Source: Gracilimonas sp040904925
GTDB lineage: Bacteria; Bacteroidota; Rhodothermia; Balneolales; Balneolaceae
Assembly: GCA_040904925.1 (NCBI GenBank)
Contig: JBBDSP010000004.1
Location: 101,906-165,905, forward strand
Length of the DNA stretch: 64,000 bases
Direction: 5' to 3'
Part shown: positions 45,931 through 52,877 of the stretch, piece by piece
How the letters are laid out: each line of letters opens with the position of its first letter
Numbering within the stretch: position 1 is the first letter of the stretch
Program-made: the position numbers and the translations under genes
The notes under the pieces: model-generated
The model's input: only the letters and a program-made list of their open reading frames with translations
Database searches by the model: none
What the model was told of the DNA's origin: nothing

Positions 45931-46113
45931 GCTCTGTATTGAACATGATCTAAGCAAGATATGCCGGGCATTTTGTTTACAAACCATTTAAATACCAACG
46001 TTTAATAGTATTTATCACATCTACAAAGCGATTAGTTTCACTGAGAAACAGCTACTCTGTTCCATAGATTAACATATATTAACCCGAAACCTGTTTTATT
46101 TCCCTATTTGAGA

Positions 46114-46174
46114 GCAGAATACAATGCTGGCCTGTTGCGGGAACTTCCGGATGTGCATGATAAGTCGAAGTAGG
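46114..46174 (+). pseudogene. 3' remnant of a second galT
   Basis: 61 bp matching the last 20 codons of galT (40009-40069) at 55 positions. The frame and stop are intact, reading AEYNAGLLRELPDVHDKSK then stop, against AEYSAGLLRELPDVHYKAK in galT. Nothing upstream resembles galT. It is a relic of a duplicated or replaced copy; the 6-kb efflux operon lies between the two. Confidence 0.8.
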
Positions 46175-46208
46175 GCTGATGACCCACTTATAGTGAAAAG
46201 GCATCAAT

Positions 46209-46398
46209 CTGACTCACACCCCTCGGCAAAATCAGTAAACTGATTTTCCATCTCCCCTGGAGGGGAGGCTATCCATTGTAATAAACGAGATATTTATTGA
46301 AATAGAATTCACCCTCTAATACCATCCAGGAAAATCCTCCCTTGAGGGAGGTGCATGCATTTTTGGCTTGCCAAAAATACGCGGAGGGTGTGAGTCAG
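46209..46398. repeat. Paired palindromic unit, second family, left of DUF559
   Basis: Bounded by 13-bp inverted ends CTGACTCACACCC (46209-46221) and GGGTGTGAGTCAG (46386-46398). Inside are two stems, CTCCCCTGGAGGGGAG (46252-46267) and CCTCCCTTGAGGGAGG (46336-46351), plus smaller hairpins near the ends. Same plan as the units around the first DUF559 gene but a different sequence family. Confidence 0.85.
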
Positions 46399-46405
46399 GA
46401 CGTTA

Positions 46406-46780
46406 TTATTCCAGCAACCCACTCACTTTCACTTCCAACTGTCGCAAAACCCCATCCATATTCTTCTTAACCTCTAAATCCGATATTCGAATAAACTGAA
46501 CCCCATATCCTTCCAGGATTTTTTGGCGTTCTTCATCAAGAGCTTTTCTAGTGGGATTATCATGGGAACTCCCGTCAATCTCTATTGCCAGCATTAGTTC
46601 ATGACAATAAAAATCCACAATAAATCTATCCATAGGAACCTGCCGATGAAACTGGACGCCCAGTTTTCTTTTTCTGATCTGTTGCCAAAGCAAGACCTCA
46701 GAAAGTGTCATATTCTTTCTAAGCTTTCTTGCAAAGGATCTAATTCTTTTATCGTAAGGAATAATTTTATTTCGAGCCAT
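46406..46780 (-). CDS. DUF559 (Vsr-like) endonuclease-fold protein, second copy
   Basis: 124 residues. Motifs FARKLRKNMTLSEVLLWQQI, QFHRQVPMDRFIVDFYCHEL and MLAIEIDGSSH (the Glu-x-Asp of the nuclease fold) line up with those of the 7408-7776 gene, though overall identity is modest. The stop is 7 bp from the end of the left palindromic pair. The gene is solitary, faces the same way as its paralogue relative to the window, and is bracketed by palindromic pairs of its own family. Confidence 0.85.
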   Translation of the reverse strand: MARNKIIPYDKRIRSFARKLRKNMTLSEVLLWQQIRKRKLGVQFHRQVPMDRFIVDFYCHELMLAIEIDGSSHDNPTRKALDEERQKILEGYGVQFIRISDLEVKKNMDGVLRQLEVKVSGLLE

Positions 46781-46870
46781 GTTCCGCTATTCTTTTATTA
46801 CAGTAAGAGCGGTATTAAAGAGATTCCTTACAATTTTTTTTGAAGGTCGTGGTAAATAAACGTAGCCCTT

Positions 46871-47051
46871 GGTGCCATCACCTCTCCCCGCTATCGCGGT
46901 ATTCTCCTCAAGGAGAGAATTTCCGGGGTGGATTTCTAACTGGGAGCTTGTGCCGACTTCAAAAGCCTGGAAACCACCACGGAAATTCCTCCCTTGAGGG
47001 AGGTGCCAATTTTGCCCCGGCAAAATCGCGGAGGGGGTGAGTCAAGGCACC
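46871..47051. repeat. Paired palindromic unit, second family, right of DUF559
   Basis: Reverse unit with stem at 46901-46920 (TTCTCCT/AGGAGA) and forward unit with stem CCTCCCTTGAGGGAGG at 46988-47003, identical to the stem at 46336-46351. Outer ends GGTGCC...CACC and GGTGAGTCAAGGCACC are partly complementary. The rest of the 348-bp gap (46781-47128) holds nothing else recognisable. Confidence 0.75.
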
Positions 47052-47128
47052 CGATCAAAGATCTGCAAAAGCTGGAAGTATCATTGCAATCCGAATCAAC
47101 CCCATTAACGATTCAACGAATAACGAAC

Positions 47129-48403
47129 TTATAACTCCACCTCAAACACCATCTCTTCACCATCACGAATCACCGTAATCGGAACGATTGTTCCGAGCTC
47201 CAGTTCATTTAAAGCACCCATGTAGCTGTAGATGTCCTCGATCTCCATCTCGCCGATACGGATGATGATATCACCACCCTCCAATCCGGCCGTTGCCGCA
47301 GGACCGCCATCACTTACGCCCGTGATCCGGAAACCTTCACCATCAAAACCATAATCGGGGAGTACGCCCAGGGTTGGTCCGTCCATGGCCATGGATTGGC
47401 GCTGTTCGCCGGGAGCGCTCACAAAAGTCAGATCTTCTTTATCCAGTTCATCCAGTCGTTCAACAACGCGGGCCACATGATGAAGCAGCCGGGCCTGTCC
47501 TTCGAAATTGATCCACTCCGTATCATCCGAAGGGCGGTGATAATCGGCATGAGTATCCGTGAAATAGTGTAGCACCGGGATATCCTTATAATAGAAACTC
47601 GTGTGATCACTTGCTCCCGTTCCGTCCGCTACAAGATCCAGGTTCAGGGAATCGCTGTTGGCTTCGGTGAGGATAGATTCCCAGACATCTGTTGTAGCCA
47701 CGCCAAAGATCATGGCACGTTCGTCACTCATTCGCCCGATCATATCCATGTTGATCATCGCCAGGGCATTGTCCAGATCTACGGTGGGATTGTCCACATA
47801 ATACTGCGAACCGAGCAAGCCCATTTCCTCCCCGGAAAAAGCGAGAAACAAGACATCCGTTTCAGGGCGGTTAGCTGCAAAATACTCCGCCAGTTCCAAC
47901 AAACCGGCCGTGCCCGAAGCGTTGTCATCAGCTCCATTGTGGATGGTAGAATCACTGCTGCTCAATGAACCAAACTCGCCCATCCCCAAATGATCATAAT
48001 GCGCCCCGATGATGATCAGCTCGTCCGAATCTCCGGTGCCCGGAAGCAAAGCTGCTACATTTTTGGAGAGCCTTTTGTCAGCAGTGGAATCCGAATCTTC
48101 CGCATGCGGATTTTCCATGGCGGACATATTCACGGTAAACTCCTGAAAATAAGTCTCCTCGTCCCCGGCTGGTTCAAGGCCATATTCCCGAAACAGATCT
48201 GCGATATAATTTGCCGCTTTAGCCTCCTCAGCCGTGCCGGTTTCGCGCCCCTTCATCTCATCACTCGCCAGAAAGCTGATATGAGTCTGCACATCCAAAA
48301 ATGAGATATCAGACGTGGTTTCAGTGGACCGTTCCTCCTGAGTACAAGAACCAAGGATCAATAACAACGCAACAATCGGAAATGCAAAAAACTTAAAATT
48401 CAT
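47129..48403 (-). CDS. M28 family zinc aminopeptidase with PDZ domain, lipoprotein
   Basis: 424 residues. Lipobox LILGSC. The M28 catalytic domain (about 35-315) shows the two-zinc ligand set: IIGAHYDHLG, HNGADDNASGTAGLLELA, FSGEEMGLLGSQYY, NMDMIG and the late His in HYFTDTHADYH. A PDZ domain (about 330-424: LPDYGFDGEGFRITGVSDGG, AATAGLEGGDIIIRIG) follows. Likely a periplasmic or surface aminopeptidase of the M20/M28-PDZ type common in Bacteroidota. Single gene; no link with neighbours is evident. Confidence 0.9.
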   Translation of the reverse strand: MNFKFFAFPIVALLLILGSCTQEERSTETTSDISFLDVQTHISFLASDEMKGRETGTAEEAKAANYIADLFREYGLEPAGDEETYFQEFTVNMSAMENPHAEDSDSTADKRLSKNVAALLPGTGDSDELIIIGAHYDHLGMGEFGSLSSSDSTIHNGADDNASGTAGLLELAEYFAANRPETDVLFLAFSGEEMGLLGSQYYVDNPTVDLDNALAMINMDMIGRMSDERAMIFGVATTDVWESILTEANSDSLNLDLVADGTGASDHTSFYYKDIPVLHYFTDTHADYHRPSDDTEWINFEGQARLLHHVARVVERLDELDKEDLTFVSAPGEQRQSMAMDGPTLGVLPDYGFDGEGFRITGVSDGGPAATAGLEGGDIIIRIGEMEIEDIYSYMGALNELELGTIVPITVIRDGEEMVFEVEL

Positions 48404-48479
48404 GAGCAGGATATATTTGATTCAGGATAAAACAGAAGATACGGTTTTACAGCTTTTATTCTTTAAAAATGACGGGAAC

Positions 48480-48532
48480 CGTCATCTGCCGCGAAAGCGG
48501 CGCAAGAAATGTAACCAAGGTCAATGTCATCC
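48480..48532 (+). repeat. 53-bp repeat, copy left of the AAA ATPase
   Basis: 49 of 53 bases match 49861-49913, same orientation. Contains the hairpin GCCGC-gaaa-GCGGC and ends in caatgtcatcc. The two copies bracket the ATPase gene. Confidence 0.85.
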
Positions 48533-48655
48533 AGACGAACGAATGCAGCGGAGCGGAATAGTAAGGATGGCGGATGTCATTACTTTAAAAGTAATATTAC
48601 AATTTACTCAATGTTTTTAGTAAATTTACTCAATATATAAGAAGTAATCACATGT

Positions 48656-49846
48656 ATGCCTTTTCAGCGAAAACACCTTGAACTACTAAAAAAGCGGATC
48701 GAAGAGGAACCAAGACGGTTTATGCAGGTTTTGTATGGACCGAGACAGGTGGGTAAAACAACCCTGGTTCAGCAGTTTTTAGAGCAAACCGACTTAGTTT
48801 ACCATTTTGCGTCAGCGGACGCCGTTCCGGCCGCCAATAACAGTTGGATCGCTCAGCAGTGGGAGACAGCACGGATCAAATACCATCAACAGGGAGAGAG
48901 AAGTATAGTTTTGGTTATTGATGAGATTCAGAAAATTGACAACTGGAGCGAACAAGCTAAGAAAGAATGGGACAAAGACAGCCATTCCGGTAATAAGCTA
49001 TATGTCATAATTCTTGGTTCTTCACGATTACTGCTACAACGGGGATTGACGGAATCGCTGGCCGGAAGATATGAATCCACATATATGGGGCACTGGAGTT
49101 TTATCGAGATGGAAACCGCGTTTGGGGTTTCGCCGGAAGAATATGTGTGGTTTGGAGGATATCCGGGGGCGGCGTTTCTCATTAAAGATGAAAGCAGATG
49201 GAAGCAGTATGTGAGAGATGCGCTCATCGAACCCTCCGTTTCCAGAGATATACTCATGATGACACGCATTGATAAACCGGCTCTTATGAAACAACTATTT
49301 GAATTGGGATGCAGCTTCTCAGGACAAATTTTGTCTTTTAATAAAATCCTTGGTCAGCTCCACGATGCCGGCAACACTACTACACTTTCACATTATCTGA
49401 ACCTATTAGATTCAGCCGGATTGCTGGCCGGAATTCCAAAATTTTCTCCCAATTTGGTCAGGCAGCGGGCATCCAGCCCAAAATTCCAGGTTCACAATAC
49501 CTCATTAATGTCGGTACAGGAAACTCGTTCTCGTCAAACTGTCAGAAATGATCCGGCCGAATGGGGACGGTGGGTAGAATCGGCGGCGGGTGCTCATCTG
49601 TTAAATTATAGCTTCACAGAAGATTTTGAACTTTATTACTGGAGGCACCGAAATGACGAAATTGACTTTATATTAAAGAAAGGTGAAAAACTGATGGGCA
49701 TCGAAGTCAAGTCATCAGTAGGCAGATCAACGTCCGGTATGCAGGCTTTCACTGACACCTTCAATCCTGAAAAAATACTACTAATTTCCGATGACAGCCT
49801 CCCATGGCAGGAATTCCTAAGGCTAAACCCGGCCTCACTGTTCTGA
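48656..49846 (+). CDS. AAA ATPase with DUF4143-type C-terminal domain
   Basis: 396 residues. Walker A GPRQVGKTT at 28-36, Walker B LVIDEIQKI near 87-95, sensor LGSSRLLLQRG. The C-terminal part (about 220-396) is DUF4143-like and ends with a nuclease-fold-like strand pattern, DEIDFILKKGEKLMGIEVKSS. This large family is common and patchy in prokaryotes, and its role is not known. It lies between copies of a 53-bp repeat, which suggests it moved in as a unit. Confidence 0.85.
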   Translation: MPFQRKHLELLKKRIEEEPRRFMQVLYGPRQVGKTTLVQQFLEQTDLVYHFASADAVPAANNSWIAQQWETARIKYHQQGERSIVLVIDEIQKIDNWSEQAKKEWDKDSHSGNKLYVIILGSSRLLLQRGLTESLAGRYESTYMGHWSFIEMETAFGVSPEEYVWFGGYPGAAFLIKDESRWKQYVRDALIEPSVSRDILMMTRIDKPALMKQLFELGCSFSGQILSFNKILGQLHDAGNTTTLSHYLNLLDSAGLLAGIPKFSPNLVRQRASSPKFQVHNTSLMSVQETRSRQTVRNDPAEWGRWVESAAGAHLLNYSFTEDFELYYWRHRNDEIDFILKKGEKLMGIEVKSSVGRSTSGMQAFTDTFNPEKILLISDDSLPWQEFLRLNPASLF

Positions 49847-49860
49847 TTCGATGACGTCCA

Positions 49861-49913
49861 CGTCATCTGCCGCGAAAGCGGCGCAAGAAACGTAATTAAG
49901 GCCAATGTCATCC
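49861..49913 (+). repeat. 53-bp repeat, copy right of the AAA ATPase
   Basis: Partner of 48480-48532; four substitutions, all transitions (C/T). Confidence 0.85.
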
Positions 49914-50361
49914 TAAAAGAGTGAGTGAAACGAACGACTGAAGGATCTCCCTTTCATGCCACGGAGCCGCATCAACCAGACCCTTCACTTCGCATGCGCT
50001 TCATTCAGGATAACAGGCTCCGGGGTATCCTTCATAGCCGTCCGCCAGCCGGCGGACCGACATTCCCTAAATAGGAATACAATTTCAACACCAGATCCAC
50101 AATCCACACTTCGGTCCACCGTCCTCCGTCTTCGGTCTATACACCCAAAATCACCCAAAAACCCACTCAAAACTCAAAACTAAACACTCAAAACTTATCC
50201 TCTTCACCCAATCATCACCAACGTTTACCAACTATAAACCACCCCAAAGTTTCTAAAGGCCACCATTACTTATACAAAAGAAATCAAATTTGGTCGAGGC
50301 ACCGATCCCGTCGTATATTGAAAGCAGTTACTCAAAAAAACAAGCCCACGGAGGCAATCCG

Positions 50362-50391
50362 GTCGGGCTATTTTTATGCTTTTCTTTTTCG
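50362..50391 (-). pseudogene. 3' remnant of a second copy of the small HTH gene
   Basis: 30 bp identical to 51229-51258, which covers the last codons (RKRKA, stop) of the HTH gene and its downstream flank. One extra base then breaks the frame and similarity ends after a few bases. A relic of a duplicated HTH locus. Confidence 0.6.
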
Positions 50392-50512
50392 GTTTGAACC
50401 GATTTTAGAACACCTTATTTAAGTGTCCGTCTCACCATAACATTGCAAAATTTGTAGTATCACCCTACATTAAACATGAAATTAATACTCCTTTTGGCTA
50501 TGCCAAAGGCTG

Positions 50513-50540
50513 GGCTCATACTTCGGTATGAGCCTTTTTT
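50513..50540 (+). terminator. Strong terminator without an obvious gene
   Basis: 9-bp perfect stem GGCTCATAC-TTCG-GTATGAGCC with a UUCG tetraloop, followed by six T. A second hairpin (CCTTTTGGC-tat-GCCAAAGG) lies just upstream at 50490-50509. No gene ends here on this strand, so it may close a small RNA or attenuate the NYN transcript. Confidence 0.7.
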
Positions 50541-50559
50541 ATATTGGGGCGGGGGAAAG

Positions 50560-51211
50560 ATGAAAACCATAAGCTATATTGACGGCTTTAACTTGTATTA
50601 CAATACATTTAAGGGGAAAAGAAATACCGATAATATTAGGTACAAATGGCTTGATCTGGAAAAGCTTATCCCGAGAGTAGTCTCGAAAAAATATAAAAAG
50701 AACACATTTCTTAAGACGAAATACTACACAGCTCATGTTTCAGGTAAGGAAGATCCGGTAAAGTTGAAAGACAAAATGTTTATCTGAATACACTAAAAAA
50801 TTTCTGTCAGCAAACGGAGATTTATTATGGCAATTATATTGTAAAAGAATCATATCGGACGAAGGTTCATAATTTTTTTCTATTCTCACCTAAGGTGAAA
50901 GTTTTTTTACCGGAGGAAAAAGGCTCCGATGTAAATTTAGCTTCACATATGTTATTGGATGCCTTTCAAAATGAGTATGAGGTAGCTGTACTTGTATCCA
51001 ATGATTCTACTTGGAAGAACCCATGCGAATTGTCACTGAAGTATTTAATAAGAAAATTATTTTAGTACAACCGAAGCATGTTAATACTTCAAAAAGTCTG
51101 ATCAAGTACAGTTTTGACGTATTAAGATTTGATACCAATGATTTAAAGGAATGTCAGCTGCCCCTTGATATTCCTTATACTAAGTATCATAAACCAAATG
51201 AGTGGAAGTAA
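50560..51211 (+). pseudogene. NYN-domain (LabA/DUF88-like) ribonuclease gene, two frameshifts
   Basis: Three consecutive frames give one NYN-type protein. The first part has the motif SYIDGFNLYYNTFKG (metal-binding Asp) and runs to about 50775, where the frame shifts and continues as QNVYLNTLKNFCQQT. It goes on through KGSDVNLASHMLLDAF and VLVSNDS (conserved Asp residues) to about 51013, then shifts again into LEEPMRIVTEVFNKKIILVQP and the end at 51211. Each break fits loss of a single base. Intact relatives are about 210-220 residues, putative RNases often found in accessory or defence regions. I read it as inactive unless sequencing errors explain both breaks. Confidence 0.85.
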
Positions 51212-51240
51212 TTTAAAAGAAAGTACCCGTCGGGCTATTT

Positions 51241-51423
51241 TTATGCTTTTCTTTTTCGTTTGAAATGTTCTGCTTTCTCATCTAGGATCACAAAAGACAC
51301 CCCGTCAATTTCAATCCCATTTATTTCTTTATTCTTGATAAGCCTATATACATGCTGGCGAGTTATGCCTTTCTCTTCCGCGAAATTTGAAATGGTCTGT
51401 AATTTATTTGTATCAATCTTCAT
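51241..51423 (-). CDS. Small helix-turn-helix DNA-binding protein (excisionase/MerR-like)
   Basis: 60 residues: TISNFAEEKGITRQHVYRLI is a standard helix-turn-helix, followed by a wing-like GIEIDGVSFVILDE and a basic tail KRKRKA. The size and fold match plasmid/phage-type excisionase or small repressor proteins. It is divergent from the gene at 51467, and a TGTTAC/GTAACA inverted repeat lies 10 bp before its start, a likely autoregulatory site. May control the neighbouring accessory genes (inference). Confidence 0.75.
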   Translation of the reverse strand: MKIDTNKLQTISNFAEEKGITRQHVYRLIKNKEINGIEIDGVSFVILDEKAEHFKRKRKA

Positions 51424-51432
51424 GATTACTTA

Positions 51433-51448
51433 TGTTACAGTTGTAACA
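51433..51448. promoter_or_regulatory. Operator-like inverted repeat in the divergent HTH promoter
   Basis: TGTTACAGTTGTAACA, 6-bp perfect arms and a 4-bp centre, between the HTH start and the divergent gene at 51467. Confidence 0.5.
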
Positions 51449-51466
51449 TTGTTAATTTTGGAAATT

Positions 51467-51889
51467 ATGTACAAAGAGAGAAGATATAAAAAACGATTAA
51501 ACCGATACCGACCATTTTTGTTATTGGGAAACCAGATTGATGGAAGACTATTTTGTGATAAAGTTTTTGAATTTAAAAATTTAAAAGATTTAAGAGAGCG
51601 TTTGCCAAATGCACTATTTCAAATTAAAGGAGAAGGTGAATGGGATTTTGAATTATACCAAGTACCCAAAGAGTATAAAATATATTTTCGCTTGGGGTAC
51701 TACAGATACCCAAACCGAGGCACGAAACTTTTCCGATATGATTATATGAACTTACCGATTAAGGCTGTCGAGTTTCATGATCATGAAATATCTTTTATAG
51801 GTGCAATGAAATGTGAAGAAGACAGGATAAAATACGTAGGGAGTGATATTGAAGTAGAAATAAACCGGATTTTTTGGGATTGGAAGTAA
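51467..51889 (+). CDS. Hypothetical protein
   Basis: 140 residues from the ATG at 51467. The frame is open back to 51260, but that part is antisense to the HTH gene; ATG 51422 would add a short hydrophobic segment (ITYVTVVTLLILEI) that could be an N-terminal anchor. The body is soluble with a basic start (YKERRYKKRLNRYRPF) and many aromatic residues. I recognise no family. It precedes the phosphorothioation operon by about 95 bp on the same strand; a functional link is not shown. Confidence 0.6.
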   Translation: MYKERRYKKRLNRYRPFLLLGNQIDGRLFCDKVFEFKNLKDLRERLPNALFQIKGEGEWDFELYQVPKEYKIYFRLGYYRYPNRGTKLFRYDYMNLPIKAVEFHDHEISFIGAMKCEEDRIKYVGSDIEVEINRIFWDWK

Positions 51890-51942
51890 CTACATTATAA
51901 TATTCAAGGTCGCTTTTTCACATACATATTCTTTATATTCGC

Positions 51943-51967
51943 AGTGAAATCGGTGCACAATTTCACT
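51943..51967. promoter_or_regulatory. Inverted repeat before the phosphorothioation operon
   Basis: AGTGAAAT (51943-51950) and ATTTCACT (51960-51967) are perfect complements with 9 bp between, 16 bp before the first start codon. Position near the expected transcription start (TATATTCG at 51934) suits a repressor site or a leader hairpin covering the ribosome site. Confidence 0.5.
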
Positions 51968-51983
51968 TCAAAAAGAATTAATA

Positions 51984-52877
51984 ATGGGCGATTTACGCTT
52001 TTCCGGTCACGAATCTTTTCAGTGCCGAAATTTATGGCTAAAAAAGGGGTTTGATTTTATAGATCAAGAGGATGGTAATTTTAATTCTGATGAAGCAGTT
52101 TTGTCCCTTGGGGTTGGAAAAAACATGACGACTTCCATTCGATTTTGGATGGATGCCATGGGATTAAGAAAAGACAAAACCATAACAGAATTTGCTACTA
52201 CCTTATTTTCTGATGGTGGATGGGATCCTTATTTAGAAAACACCGGCAGCTTATGGCTTTTACATTATGAATTGGTTAGTAATAATCATGCAAGCATATA
52301 TAGTCTTGGATTCAACCATTTCAGAAAGTACCGCACTGAATTTACTAAAGAGCACCTTATCACTTTTTTAAAAAATTGGTCGTCAGAAAAAAATAAGCTT
52401 CCAGCGGATAGTACATTAGAGACAGATATTGGCGTTTTTCTAAAAACTTATGTGAGACCTACTTCACGTGATGGCAGAAAAGATATTGAGGATCAATTCT
52501 CATCACTTTTACTTGAATTGAATTTGATCAAAGAAATTGAAGTAGTAGATGACAACGAAAAAGAGAAAAAAACCTGGTATAGGTTTGAAACTTCACAGCA
52601 AGAAACTCTCCCAAATGAAGTTTTCCTTTATACTCTTTTAGATAATGATCGTTTTGGAAGCTCAATTAAAATTCAGGAACTGTTAAATGCCGAAAACAGC
52701 CCCGGGAGTATTTTTCTTCTAACTCCAGATACCCTTGTTTCGAAAATTGAAGCATTGGCTTTACAATATGATAGTATCGTTTATACTGATGACGGTGGTA
52801 TTCGACAAATTCAGATTATTGATAAAGAAAGTTTAAACAAGTATGACGTATTAGCTGATTACTATGGCAGAAATTAA
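51984..52877 (+). CDS. sspB: DUF4007 family protein, SspB-like phosphorothioation component
   Basis: 297 residues with the DUF4007 start RFSGHESFQCRNLWLKKGFDFI and the conserved blocks LSLGVGKNMTTSIRFWMDAMG and GSLWLLHYELVSN. In the SspABCD single-strand DNA phosphorothioation system the DUF4007 protein SspB nicks DNA at the modification site. Gene order here (DUF4007, large ATPase, PAPS-reductase-like) matches sspBCD. It overlaps the ATPase gene by 14 bp. First gene of a six-gene operon preceded by an inverted repeat. Name rests on family and order, not on an alignment. Confidence 0.8.
   Translation: MGDLRFSGHESFQCRNLWLKKGFDFIDQEDGNFNSDEAVLSLGVGKNMTTSIRFWMDAMGLRKDKTITEFATTLFSDGGWDPYLENTGSLWLLHYELVSNNHASIYSLGFNHFRKYRTEFTKEHLITFLKNWSSEKNKLPADSTLETDIGVFLKTYVRPTSRDGRKDIEDQFSSLLLELNLIKEIEVVDDNEKEKKTWYRFETSQQETLPNEVFLYTLLDNDRFGSSIKIQELLNAENSPGSIFLLTPDTLVSKIEALALQYDSIVYTDDGGIRQIQIIDKESLNKYDVLADYYGRN

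Larger units (their letters stand above)
45906..46405. other. Upstream region of the efflux operon with remnants and repeats
   Basis: 500 bp without an intact gene. Reading rightward: promoter side of the efflux operon with an operator-like site (45917), AT-rich DNA, a galT 3' remnant (46114-46174), then a palindromic pair (46209-46398) that borders the second DUF559 gene. Confidence 0.7.
49914..50559. other. Non-coding stretch before the NYN pseudogene
   Basis: About 650 bp with no convincing gene. It has GC-rich and low-complexity parts (runs of aaactcaaaa type near 50150-50200), an imperfect terminator-like hairpin ending in ATTTTT (50342-50376), an HTH gene 3' remnant (50362-50391), and a strong hairpin plus T-run at 50513-50540. 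Confidence 0.6.

Noticed and set aside
45906..45998. N-terminal extension of the TolC-type protein
   Set aside because: It would place 31 hydrophilic residues ahead of a typical lipoprotein signal peptide.
46406..50560. Insertion sequence or integrase-driven island
   Set aside because: No transposase or integrase gene was found in the window; mobility is suggested only by repeats.
51260..51466. Longer start for the hypothetical gene at 51467
   Set aside because: Most of the extension is antisense to the HTH gene and would cross the divergent promoter.
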